Shown here: positions 25,785 to 34,507 of the stretch, piece by piece
Numbering within the stretch: the first letter of the stretch is position 1
Layout: each line of letters starts with the position of its first letter
Assembly (NCBI GenBank): GCA_013138865.1
Contig: WTBY01000007.1
Location: forward strand, 1-59,055
Source of the DNA: Helicobacteraceae bacterium
Lineage (GTDB): Bacteria > Campylobacterota > Campylobacteria > Campylobacterales > Sulfurimonadaceae
Direction: 5' to 3'
Length of the DNA stretch: 59,055 nt
Notes under the pieces: model-generated
Databases searched by the model: none
Seen by the model: the letters and a program-made list of their open reading frames with translations, nothing else
Told to the model about the DNA's origin: nothing
Position numbers and translations under genes: made by a program

Positions 25785-27287
25785 CATCTTTGAAATAAGG
25801 GCTTTTTGCAGAGAGTTTTTTATAGGCATGTATTGTACTGCATTACGCTCTAGTGCAATGTTGTTACGTTTTAATTTTTCATTTAAATTAAATAACTCTT
25901 CTTTGTATTTAAGGTAGCTTGCTTGTATCTCGGCGTCAATATTTCTTCCTTCAAGGAAATTCTCTTTTCTAACTGAGTCACTAAGATCTGTTTGTAGTCT
26001 GTCTATTTTAAACTGAATACTATTTTTTTCATCTCTGTTTTCAGTTTGAGTAAGAATATCTTTCCACTCTCTTAAGTCATCTGAAGCCTTGCCAATTGCA
26101 CTGGAAACCTCTTTTTTCTCTTTTAAATAATCTTGGAAATAGTCACTGGAAAATGTATCATCTAAACATAACATACTTACATTTATTTCTATACTTTTTA
26201 TTTTAGCCTCTATGATACGAATATTCTTAACAGCAGTTAAGTAGTTTCTAGCAATAGAGATCATAGTAATAACATTCCACTGTTTTCCATCTTCTGCAAC
26301 TATTGAAGGTATTTTGTACTTAACACCCTTGTATAGCGTAACATCAGAGGCATAAAATTTTAAGAAGCTAATAATGTACTCATCATTTGAAAGTATTGTT
26401 TCTAAAATTAGTTCTGAAAGGTATTGAAATGTATCAATAAAGTGTATTCTAAAGAAGTACCCTGAAAGACCTTTGAAGAACTCTTCATTATCATCAAACT
26501 CTTCCATAAAAAGTTCAGTAATAATATTTTGAATATAAGCAAATACATTTTTATCATACATAAAAAAATTAATTTTATTTTCACTAAAGTAAATGTCATA
26601 AAATCTTTTTGCAACTAAATTACAGAATCTTCTGTCTTCATGTTTTGAAAAATTACTTTTATAAAAAGCTTCTAGTTCATTCTCATCAACACCATTGTAT
26701 CTACTAGCATGAGTATTGTCCTCTTTTCGCTCTTCTTTCTTTTTTGATTCTACTGGCTTTTTAACAAATAGTTTTATTAACAGTTGTCTTTTTTTATAAA
26801 TTATTATGTCTTTGTCACCTAGAAATAGTGCAACTCTAACTGCATATTTCATTAACTCTTTTTTGTTAATTACTTCATCTTCTATCTCATCAACATAGCG
26901 ATAGACTAATCGTCTTAGTTTACCTTGAATAGAGATATAGTTTTTTTTGCCTTCATAGTCATATTTAATTAAATCATCATGTTCTGTAATAAGTGTTACA
27001 ACAGCATCTAAATTTGAAGAGTTTTCTGGTTTTACTTGATATGGAAGTACTTTTAGCCTGATCTCACTCTTTTTCATTTGAAAGACTATGTGACCATAAG
27101 ATTCAAAAAATTCGCTAAAAGCCTCTTTTATCTCGGATTTATTCTCTTTTTTTAGTAAATATTCTATAGAGAAGTTAGTTAGTAGGTATTTATAAACTAT
27201 TTTATTTAAACGTCTTGTCCATTTAAAGTCAGATGAGGGTTTAGGCATATTTGCTTTTAAAAAAAATTTTAGACCTACATATAGCAT
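25767..27287 (-). CDS. Unknown 506-aa cytoplasmic protein with coiled-coil end
   Basis: I do not recognise this family. The protein lacks a signal peptide and membrane helices. Residues 1-180 look mixed alpha/beta (SIQGKLRRLVYRYVDEIEDE; KYAVRVALFLGDKDIIIYKK), there is a lysine-rich low-complexity spacer near 195-210 (KKKEERKEDNTHASR), a helical middle, and a long heptad-like coiled coil over about 395-495 (LREWKDILTQTENRDEKNSI; YLKYKEELFNLNEKLKRNNI). The ATG at 27287 is preferred over an internal one 39 nt later. It is divergent from the STAS-chemoreceptor-phosphatase operon with a 310-nt gap. Confidence 0.65.
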   Translation of the reverse strand: MLYVGLKFFLKANMPKPSSDFKWTRRLNKIVYKYLLTNFSIEYLLKKENKSEIKEAFSEFFESYGHIVFQMKKSEIRLKVLPYQVKPENSSNLDAVVTLITEHDDLIKYDYEGKKNYISIQGKLRRLVYRYVDEIEDEVINKKELMKYAVRVALFLGDKDIIIYKKRQLLIKLFVKKPVESKKKEERKEDNTHASRYNGVDENELEAFYKSNFSKHEDRRFCNLVAKRFYDIYFSENKINFFMYDKNVFAYIQNIITELFMEEFDDNEEFFKGLSGYFFRIHFIDTFQYLSELILETILSNDEYIISFLKFYASDVTLYKGVKYKIPSIVAEDGKQWNVITMISIARNYLTAVKNIRIIEAKIKSIEINVSMLCLDDTFSSDYFQDYLKEKKEVSSAIGKASDDLREWKDILTQTENRDEKNSIQFKIDRLQTDLSDSVRKENFLEGRNIDAEIQASYLKYKEELFNLNEKLKRNNIALERNAVQYMPIKNSLQKALISKMKPIKN

Positions 27288-27597
27288 TGTTTAATTTCTC
27301 TCTTTTTTCTTTAAAGATATTAAAGTTATATCGTCATCTCACTCAAGAGAATTAATATTTTTAGGAGTATATTTACAGTAATCGATCAATAGAGAGATTT
27401 AAAATTTTCTATATTCAACTCTTTTTTCCGTATTTATTAAGAACTTTTACCTATGAATTTAATTTTGTTTATCTAATTTTAATATATAAAACTTAAATTA
27501 TGTAACTATTTTATAATATTTCGTTAATAAACATTAAGCTTAATTTTGATAGAGTATCTACATAATAAAATAAATAGAATAGACAAGGGTGTAAATC
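27288..27597. other. 310-nt intergenic region between divergent signalling genes
   Basis: Very AT-rich. It must hold the promoters of the 506-aa gene (minus) and of the STAS operon (plus). The only clear signal is AAGGGTG, 7 nt before the STAS start. No tRNA, small ORF with a ribosome site, or strong hairpin was found. Confidence 0.5.
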
Positions 27598-27885
27598 ATG
27601 GAAATAAAATCAACTTCAAATAGTGTTATAATTACTGGAAATATAAAGAGTATTATGGATTTTCAATCTATAAAAACTGAGCTAGATGCCTTAAGTAAAA
27701 CTACAAAGACAATTACTATAGATATTAAAGATTCACTATCTATGACATCTTCAGCTATTGGCTATTTTACTAAACTTATACTAAAAGATGGTATATCTAT
27801 TCATATGAAAATAGGAAATGCTCAACTATTTGAGCTCTTAACTGACTTAAACCTTGCTGGTACATTTAAAGCAACGAAGGTATAG
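27598..27885 (+). CDS. STAS-domain protein (anti-anti-sigma-like)
   Basis: A 95-aa single STAS domain: beta strand [17 protein letters not shown], strand [12 protein letters not shown], then the loop-helix [13 protein letters not shown] that in anti-sigma antagonists carries the phosphorylated serine or threonine (candidate S51 or S52), and the last strand [18 protein letters not shown]. It is the first gene of a three-gene unit with a chemoreceptor and a PP2C/kinase protein, so it is likely the protein switched by phosphorylation. Confidence 0.75.
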   Translation: MEIKSTSNSVIITGNIKSIMDFQSIKTELDALSKTTKTITIDIKDSLSMTSSAIGYFTKLILKDGISIHMKIGNAQLFELLTDLNLAGTFKATKV

Positions 27886-27887
27886 TA

Positions 27888-29867
27888 ATGAGTATTAAAA
27901 ATAAATTAAATTTAATTACGGTTTTAATTGTCGTATATTCATTTATAATAGTCTCATTAACTATGAGTAGTGCCATTGATGAAAAAAAAGCAATTTTAGA
28001 AGCTACTAGTTTAAATGGTTTTTCGCAAAAGTTAAGTCTTTTAATTCATGAGACGCAAAAAGAGAGAGGCGCTAGTGCAGGCTTTTTAGGTTCAAAAGGT
28101 AAAAAGTTTGGAGATATTATTCCAAAACAGAGAGAACTAACTAATATAAGATATAAAGAGTTGCAAAATTATATGTCTACTATGGAATTTGAAAACTTTT
28201 CTAGTGAACTTCAAAGTGCAGTTAATTCATTTAAAGCAGAAGTAAATAAACTTGACGAGATACGTACTCGCATAAGCGCTCACAATATTACAGTTAAAGA
28301 TGAAGTTGCATACTACACAAAGGTGAATGCTAATATTTTAAAAATAGTCTCTTTAACAGCTAAGTTAGCTAAAAATCAAGAACTTGTTAAAGCACTTGAT
28401 GCTTATACAAACTTTTTAAAGTCTAAAGAGAGAGCTGGAATTGAAAGAGCTGTTTTAAGTGGTGTATTTGCTGCGGATGAGTTTAAAAATGGTATGTTTT
28501 CTAAATGGGTAAAATTAGTTGCTGAACAAGATAGCTACCTAGACTCTTTTTTAAGTATGTCTAACAGTGATATTGAAAATTTTTATAACTCTAAAATGAA
28601 CTCGAGTGCAGTTGATAAAGTAAACGAAATGAGAGCTATAGCAGAAGCTAAAGCTAAAAGTGGTAGTTTTGGCATTGATAGTGTTGAGTGGTTCAAAACT
28701 ATTAGTAAAAAAATAAATCTTTTGAAACAAGTTGATGATAACCTTTCTGAGAGCAACGGAATACTTATTGCAAGTATGCAATCTCATTCTGAGAATGTAG
28801 CAATCACTGAAATTGTTACACATGTAACTTTTGCTATTATGATTGTGATCGTTATTATGACTATCAGTAGAGGGGTAAACAGAAGTGTCAAGCATACTCT
28901 TGAACAAATAGTTGATATAGCTGAAACAAGTGATTTAACACGTAAACTTGAAGTAGAGAATGCTAAAGATGAAATTGCACAAATTTCTGAAGCTGTAAAT
29001 TCACTTTTACTATCTTTTAAAACCAGTTTGTCAACTGCTATTGTTGTCTCTACTTCAACAGCACAAGAGAGTGAAAAATTAGATGGGGTTGTAGATTCAT
29101 TAGCAGCTAATACAGCTATTCAAGAAGAAAAAATAGTTGATATTAACGGTTTAGTTACAGAAGTTGGTGAAAGACTTGATAATGTGGAAGAAGCATCTAT
29201 TACAGTTACTGAAGATCTTTCTAAAACAGTTACAGTATTAGACCAGTTTGTTGATAAACTTATTAACGTTGTTAGCTCTATAGAAAATGGAAATGAAAGT
29301 CAACAAGAACTTGTAACAAAAGTTTCATCTTTAACTGAACAAGCTAGAAATATTAAAGATGTATTAGAAATTATTTCTGATATAGCAGATCAGACAAATT
29401 TACTAGCACTAAATGCTGCAATCGAAGCTGCTCGTGCGGGTGAACATGGTAGAGGTTTCGCTGTTGTTGCTGATGAAGTAAGAAAATTAGCAGAGAGAAC
29501 TCAACACTCACTTGGAGAAATTAGTTCTAATGTAAATTTAATTACACAAAGTGTTGGTGAAATTTCAGAAGAGACTGTTAAAACAGCTAAAAATATGGAT
29601 GGTATCTCACACTCTACACAAGAGTTAATAGAGTCATCTGAAGAGACAAAAGCTTCTTTAGGTATAACAAATGAGAAATCAACAACTGTTATGCATCAAA
29701 GTACATATATTGCTACTAAAACAAAACAACTTATAGCTAATATGGAGGAAATCGTCCAAATTTCTACTAAAAACTCTGAACTACGCGGTTCTATAGAGTC
29801 TGCTGCTACAACGTTAAGTGCAGAAGCAAGTACTCTTCAAACAACATTGAGAAAATTTAAAGTTTAA
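27888..29867 (+). CDS. Methyl-accepting chemotaxis protein with NIT sensor domain
   Basis: A 659-aa inner-membrane receptor. TM1 lies near residues 8-28, then a periplasmic NIT (nitrate/nitrite-sensing) type domain with the hallmark [18 protein letters not shown] at about 51-68, TM2 near 308-328 ([16 protein letters not shown]), a HAMP linker and the MA signalling domain with its tip ([20 protein letters not shown] then [20 protein letters not shown]). No C-terminal CheR/CheB docking pentapeptide is seen. It is 2 nt from the STAS gene and abuts the phosphatase gene, so it may feed that module instead of, or as well as, the flagellar chemotaxis array. Ligand unknown. Confidence 0.88.
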   Translation: MSIKNKLNLITVLIVVYSFIIVSLTMSSAIDEKKAILEATSLNGFSQKLSLLIHETQKERGASAGFLGSKGKKFGDIIPKQRELTNIRYKELQNYMSTMEFENFSSELQSAVNSFKAEVNKLDEIRTRISAHNITVKDEVAYYTKVNANILKIVSLTAKLAKNQELVKALDAYTNFLKSKERAGIERAVLSGVFAADEFKNGMFSKWVKLVAEQDSYLDSFLSMSNSDIENFYNSKMNSSAVDKVNEMRAIAEAKAKSGSFGIDSVEWFKTISKKINLLKQVDDNLSESNGILIASMQSHSENVAITEIVTHVTFAIMIVIVIMTISRGVNRSVKHTLEQIVDIAETSDLTRKLEVENAKDEIAQISEAVNSLLLSFKTSLSTAIVVSTSTAQESEKLDGVVDSLAANTAIQEEKIVDINGLVTEVGERLDNVEEASITVTEDLSKTVTVLDQFVDKLINVVSSIENGNESQQELVTKVSSLTEQARNIKDVLEIISDIADQTNLLALNAAIEAARAGEHGRGFAVVADEVRKLAERTQHSLGEISSNVNLITQSVGEISEETVKTAKNMDGISHSTQELIESSEETKASLGITNEKSTTVMHQSTYIATKTKQLIANMEEIVQISTKNSELRGSIESAATTLSAEASTLQTTLRKFKV

Positions 29868-31585
29868 TGAGCGAAAGTAACGCTACTATCAATAATATAA
29901 AAGAGTTAAATTACCTCAAGTCTTTAACACTTCTTTGTGTTGAAGACAACAAAACTACACAACTTTTATATAGTTCTATTTTTGAAGATATTGTAGCTAA
30001 CCTATTTTTTGCAGATGATGGTATAGAGGGCTTTGAAAAGTTCAATAAGAATGAAATAGACATAATTATTACTGATTACAATATGCCGAACCTTAATGGT
30101 ATAGGTATGATTAAACAGATAAGAAAAATAGACCAAAACATACCTATTATTTTAGTGTCTGCTATTGAAGATATAGATGTTATTATAGAAGCTCTTAATC
30201 TAAATGTAAGTAATTTTTTAAAAAAACCAACAACTAATGATGATGCTATTAAAGCTCTTGTAAACTCATCTAAAGTTTTGATGCTTGAAGACTATATTGA
30301 AAAAGATAGAAAAAAAGAGATAGAACTTTTGACAAAACATAAAAATTACTCATCATATCAAGAAGAGTTAGCTTTTCAAAAAGAGCTAAATATCATAAAA
30401 AACGATTTTTACTATCAGATGCAAGAGTGTCCAGAGTACACTGCTTTAGTGGACTTCTTATATAAGCCTTTAGATATTTTAAGTGGTGACTCTTATTCTG
30501 CTAGAAAGATAGATATAAGTACCTCATTTTTCTTTATAATTGATGGTATGGGTAAAGGTGTATCAGCTTCACTAACTGCTATGATTTTAACTTCTCATAT
30601 AAACAACTTAGTAGATAATATGATCGAAAATAGTAATTTTAGCTTAGAAGAGATAGTGAACGACTCTATGAAATATATACAAAAAATACTTCTAGACGAA
30701 GAAGCTGTTGCAATTGATTATATATCTTTAAACAGTGCTACTAATGAGATGGAATATGCAAAATTTGCAATGCCAAAGTTTATTTTGCAAGATAGTAATG
30801 AAAATATTATTTATATAAAATCAAATAATCCGCCATTAAGTAAATATCAAATAGGTGCCAAGATCTCGAAGTATGATGTATCTAATATACTTAAATTTCT
30901 TTTTTATAGTGATGGTCTTGTTGAAAATGAGACACTAATAAAAGAGAAACTATATTTTGATTTTATAGAACAAGACTTTGTGGAATCATTTTTACGAAAT
31001 GACTTAAGAGAGAAAATATTTGAGAAAATAGATAAACAAGAAGATGATATAACACTTATATTTATCAATAAAATAAACTTTGAAAATAGACTTTTAGAAT
31101 CTAAACAGTTTAATAGCACTATGGAAGATATGGAGAATGCAAATGAGTGGTATACTGCTCTTTGGGAAAATATATCATCAGATACTACTTTGGTTTATAA
31201 TGCAGGCTTAGTCTTTACAGAACTCTATATGAATGCGTATGAACATGGAAATTTAGACATAACTAAAGATCAAAAAGAGAAACTTTTAGAAGAAGATATC
31301 TATTTTGAAACTCTATTAGAAAAAGAGAAAATAGTAGATAAAAAAATAGATGTAGAAGTATACAAAATACAATATCATAAATATGAATATATTGTGACCA
31401 AAATTATAGATGAGGGAGAGGGATTTGACACACAAACTCTGAGTGATATATTTAGACATGCGTATACATTTAATGGACGCGGTGTTTTTCTTTCACGTGA
31501 GTCATCTGTTGGAATATACTACACAAAAAAAGGTAACTCCGTACTATTCTTCCATAAGCTTAGACTTAACCAACTAGCGCTCTAA
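29867..31585 (+). CDS. Receiver / PP2C phosphatase / HATPase fusion (RsbU-RsbW-like)
   Basis: A 572-aa protein with three parts. Residues 20-130 are a response-regulator receiver with phospho-acceptor D70 (IIITDYNMPNLNG) and the conserved lysine in FLKKPTT. About 190-400 is a SpoIIE-type PP2C phosphatase (LSGDSYSARKIDISTSFFFI; IDGMGKGVSASLTA). About 440-570 is a GHKL ATPase of the RsbW/SpoIIAB type with N-box ELYMNAYEHGN and a DEGEGFD G1 box. Phosphatase and kinase for a STAS protein in one chain makes it a self-contained partner switch acting on the STAS gene two doors upstream. The 3' end overlaps the convergent gene by 4 nt. Confidence 0.85.
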   Translation: MSESNATINNIKELNYLKSLTLLCVEDNKTTQLLYSSIFEDIVANLFFADDGIEGFEKFNKNEIDIIITDYNMPNLNGIGMIKQIRKIDQNIPIILVSAIEDIDVIIEALNLNVSNFLKKPTTNDDAIKALVNSSKVLMLEDYIEKDRKKEIELLTKHKNYSSYQEELAFQKELNIIKNDFYYQMQECPEYTALVDFLYKPLDILSGDSYSARKIDISTSFFFIIDGMGKGVSASLTAMILTSHINNLVDNMIENSNFSLEEIVNDSMKYIQKILLDEEAVAIDYISLNSATNEMEYAKFAMPKFILQDSNENIIYIKSNNPPLSKYQIGAKISKYDVSNILKFLFYSDGLVENETLIKEKLYFDFIEQDFVESFLRNDLREKIFEKIDKQEDDITLIFINKINFENRLLESKQFNSTMEDMENANEWYTALWENISSDTTLVYNAGLVFTELYMNAYEHGNLDITKDQKEKLLEEDIYFETLLEKEKIVDKKIDVEVYKIQYHKYEYIVTKIIDEGEGFDTQTLSDIFRHAYTFNGRGVFLSRESSVGIYYTKKGNSVLFFHKLRLNQLAL

Positions 31586-32202
31586 ACTAAGTTTAGACCA
31601 CTACCTATTGTTACAACTTTTAGTTTTGAGAAGAACTCTCCATCTTTATTATATATCTCCATCTTAGAGTCTATTGGGAACTTAAGTTTTTGCATTGAGC
31701 CTTGAAGTGAGTGTAGTACATGAGTATGCTCTGGTAACATAGGAACTATGATATAGTCTATATGGTCACGTTTAACAATATCAGCTAATATCTCAACTGC
31801 TGCGTAATAAAAAGACTTATTTATAGTTCTTTGTACATTATAATCTTTCATCATAGTAATATTTTTTATAAGAACTTCTCTCTCTATGGGAGCTAATATT
31901 TTATTCCAACTGGCGCGATCAAGTTCATGCTCAACCTCTTTTTCAGTATGCTCTTTCCACTCTTCAACAGTTTTTTCTATTTTTGGAGTATATTTTTTTA
32001 TAGTTTTAATAATTTCATCACTACTTAAGTTTGGTATTTTATTGTCATATACATATGTTTTATCTTCGATATAGTCATGATCAAGTGCTACTATTAGCTG
32101 TACAACACAATTTAAATATATTGACTTGTCATCTTTGTTGTTATCAAACGAGATACCGCTTTTAGAGATTATTGCTTTTGGACCTACAAATTTTATTTCC
32201 AT
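31582..32202 (-). CDS. Unknown 206-aa conserved-looking protein
   Basis: A soluble protein not assigned to a family. It has an N-terminal beta-rich segment (VGPKAIISKSGISFD; YLNCVVQLIVALDHDYIED), a charged helical centre (IEKTVEEWKEHTEKEVEHEL) and a C-terminal part with a hydrophobic strand (DYIIVPMLPEHTHVLHSL). It is convergent with the phosphatase-kinase gene. It might belong to the same signalling module, but nothing in the sequence shows that. Confidence 0.6.
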   Translation of the reverse strand: MEIKFVGPKAIISKSGISFDNNKDDKSIYLNCVVQLIVALDHDYIEDKTYVYDNKIPNLSSDEIIKTIKKYTPKIEKTVEEWKEHTEKEVEHELDRASWNKILAPIEREVLIKNITMMKDYNVQRTINKSFYYAAVEILADIVKRDHIDYIIVPMLPEHTHVLHSLQGSMQKLKFPIDSKMEIYNKDGEFFSKLKVVTIGSGLNLV

Positions 32203-32326
32203 AATAATATTCCTTAGTTACATAAAGTGGATAAATTATAGCATATTTATTTTTATTGCTTCAGTTTTAAACACTCTCTTAATGCTTTTAGTGTAAAATC
32301 AAGAAATTTTAAATCTAGGTATTAAT

Positions 32327-32830
32327 TTGAATATAAGAAAAGCTGTAGCTTTTACAGGACCTTCAAACAGTGGTAAAACTACTCTAATTTTAAAAGTAGC
32401 TAGAAAGTTGATCCACGATCACTCTCTTCGTGTTGCGATCGTAAAGAATGATCCCAAAGATAAAGCACGTTTTGATGTTCCTGGAAAAGATAGTTACAAG
32501 TTTAGTGATACAGGTGCAGAAGTTGTTGTAACTTCTCCAAACCGTACAACATACTTCTCACAAAAACATAGCGATTTAGATGAGATCATAGGTATGTTAA
32601 AAGAGTTTGATATACTTCTCGTAGAGGGTTTGAAAAACTTACCACTGCCTCGTATCTCTATATTCCGTGAAAAGTTAGATGAGGACTATTTTGGTTTTAT
32701 GAATGCACTAGCTATAGATGATAGTGTAGATCTTAGCAACTATAATTTACCTCCTGATATAAATGTGTTAGATCTTAATAACGAAGATAATATAGTAGCG
32801 TGGATATTAAAAAATGCAAAGGAAATATAA
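32327..32830 (+). CDS. mobB: Molybdopterin-guanine dinucleotide biosynthesis protein MobB
   Basis: A 167-aa P-loop GTPase of the MobB family that assists MobA in attaching GMP to molybdopterin. It starts with TTG; P-loop GPSNSGKTT at 11-19, the switch region KDPKDKARFDVPGKDSYKF with its conserved D-x-x-G-K-D-S, and EGLKNLPLPRISIFR. It is followed 4 nt later by fbp; the mobB-fbp-small Cys protein-metG order recurs in Campylobacter. Confidence 0.9.
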   Translation: MNIRKAVAFTGPSNSGKTTLILKVARKLIHDHSLRVAIVKNDPKDKARFDVPGKDSYKFSDTGAEVVVTSPNRTTYFSQKHSDLDEIIGMLKEFDILLVEGLKNLPLPRISIFREKLDEDYFGFMNALAIDDSVDLSNYNLPPDINVLDLNNEDNIVAWILKNAKEI

Positions 32831-32834
32831 ATAA

Positions 32835-33677
32835 ATGGAAAATATTTTAAAATCAATAGAACTTTCGGCAATGCGTATAAAAGATGCAATCGATGTAAAA
32901 GATTTTGGTTACTCAAATGAGCAAAATAGCTCTGGAGAATCTCAACTTCAACTTGATATTCAGTGCGATATGATCATAGAAGAGGAGTTCTCAAAGATAG
33001 ACTCAATTCATACGATTGCTAGTGAAGAGAAAGAGAAAGAGATGCTTCTTCATGAAGATGGAAAGTATTTAATAGCTTTTGATCCACTTGATGGCTCATC
33101 TTTAATAGATGTTAACCTAAGTGTTGGATCTATCTTTGGAATATATGAAAACTCATTTGAGGGTTCAAACTTAGTAGCTTCATGTTACGTAGTATATGGT
33201 CCAAGAGTTGAACTTGTTTTTGCTTATGAAGGTAAAGTTAAGTTGTATCTACTTCAAAATAACTACTTTGAATTTGTTAAAGAGATTAGACTTGGTGAAA
33301 AGGGTAAACTGAATGCTCCTGGTGGGACTCAGCAAAACTGGATGCCTTATCATAAAGAGATGGTTGATGGACTTTTTCAAGAGGGTTACCGTCTTCGCTA
33401 CTCTGGTGGTATGGTTCCAGACTTACACCAAATACTTCTAAAAGGTGGTGGACTTTTTAGCTACCCTGCAACTTCTGACAAACCAGATGGGAAACTTCGC
33501 AAACTATTTGAAGTTTTCCCTTTTGCACATGTTTACACAATGGCAGGAGGATATGCGATCGATGGTAAAGAAGAGTTGCTATCTCTTGATACTAAACACA
33601 TTCATGATACAAGTCCATGTTTCTTTGGATCAAAATATGAAATAGATCGAGTAAAAGATGTCTACTCAAAAGCTTGA
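32835..33677 (+). CDS. fbp: Fructose-1,6-bisphosphatase, class 1
   Basis: Gluconeogenic phosphatase, metal-dependent. The 280-aa protein has the catalytic [13 protein letters not shown], the acidic cluster ASEEKEKE and the substrate-binding [14 protein letters not shown]. It is a little shorter than the enterobacterial enzyme (about 330 aa), as in other Campylobacterota. Its 3' end overlaps the following gene by 20 nt. Confidence 0.95.
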   Translation: MENILKSIELSAMRIKDAIDVKDFGYSNEQNSSGESQLQLDIQCDMIIEEEFSKIDSIHTIASEEKEKEMLLHEDGKYLIAFDPLDGSSLIDVNLSVGSIFGIYENSFEGSNLVASCYVVYGPRVELVFAYEGKVKLYLLQNNYFEFVKEIRLGEKGKLNAPGGTQQNWMPYHKEMVDGLFQEGYRLRYSGGMVPDLHQILLKGGGLFSYPATSDKPDGKLRKLFEVFPFAHVYTMAGGYAIDGKEELLSLDTKHIHDTSPCFFGSKYEIDRVKDVYSKA

Positions 33678-33855
33678 TAAGTATGAACAAGAGTTAGAAG
33701 ACGAGCTCCCACTTCTTGAAAAATGTCAAAAAGAGAAAGGACTCACTAGTTGCTTTAACTGTGAGTTTTTTATAGGTTGTGAAGTTAGAAAAAAATATGT
33801 AGCAGCTGTTTACAACTCAATGAGTAAAGGTGCTACAGGTGGTTTTGAGTTTTAG
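33658..33855 (+). CDS. Small cysteine-motif protein conserved next to fbp
   Basis: A 65-aa protein with four cysteines in [20 protein letters not shown], a spacing suited to binding zinc or an iron-sulfur centre, and a C-terminal KGATGGFEF. It overlaps fbp by 20 nt. A similar small gene lies between fbp and metG in Campylobacter as I recall, so it is likely real. Function unknown. Confidence 0.75.
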   Translation: MSTQKLDKYEQELEDELPLLEKCQKEKGLTSCFNCEFFIGCEVRKKYVAAVYNSMSKGATGGFEF

Positions 33856-33858
33856 TAT

Positions 33859-34428
33859 CTACTCTCTATCAAAATGGTAAATTGAGCTATTCTTCTTAGG
33901 CTTTTTATCTTGCCAACTTAAGTAAGAACTCTTTAGATGTTTTCCATCATTTGTGATCTCATGTATGATCTGGTGAACATGATCTTCATCAGAGTTACAT
34001 AACTCTGTACTCATATCACAATCAAAAATAATTCTATTCTCAGTACTATGTACAAGGTCTGCTATAAACTCTGGTTGGTTCATTTTTACACAGTAGTGAG
34101 TAGCTTTGATCTTATTACACTCCATATCTTTACAATGGTACATCGTAACCATTTGCTTAGCAGTATTAGGTAGGAGGTCTTCTTGAATAGCACTATTGTT
34201 ACCTATGTTTTTAAAAAAAATTCCTGTTTTATTTGTGTCAAGTAAAGGAAATACAGCTTTATGTCTGTAAGAGTCAGTTCCTAACTGTGCAGAAGCAGGG
34301 GAGAGTACCCACTTTCCCTCCAATGCTTCAACCCACTCATACAGATCAAATGGATCAAGTTCATCAGACAATAGAGTTGAACTAAATAACGATGTAAGCA
34401 ATAGTGAGAAAGTTATTTTTTTGAACAT
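33859..34428 (-). CDS. Exported protein of unknown function
   Basis: A 189-aa protein with a signal peptide (MFKKITFSLLLTSLFSSTLL) and probable cleavage after LLSDE. The mature part contains LEGKWVLSPASAQLGTDSYR, and four cysteines later in the chain (YHCKDMECNKIKATHYC; IIFDCDMSTELC) that could form disulfides in the periplasm. A lipocalin-like or calycin fold is a guess from the LEGKW start. It is convergent with the mobB-fbp group and divergent from metG. Confidence 0.65.
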   Translation of the reverse strand: MFKKITFSLLLTSLFSSTLLSDELDPFDLYEWVEALEGKWVLSPASAQLGTDSYRHKAVFPLLDTNKTGIFFKNIGNNSAIQEDLLPNTAKQMVTMYHCKDMECNKIKATHYCVKMNQPEFIADLVHSTENRIIFDCDMSTELCNSDEDHVHQIIHEITNDGKHLKSSYLSWQDKKPKKNSSIYHFDRE

Positions 34429-34507
34429 AGTAATTCCTTAAAAAAATTGTGCCATATTTTAGCTTTAATTTGTTAAAATAACAGACTAATTTTCTCAAAG
34501 GTAAAAA

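Noticed and set aside
28551-28907. 118-aa minus-strand frame inside the chemoreceptor gene
   Set aside because: Antisense to a well-supported receptor, with biased H/N/S/F composition.
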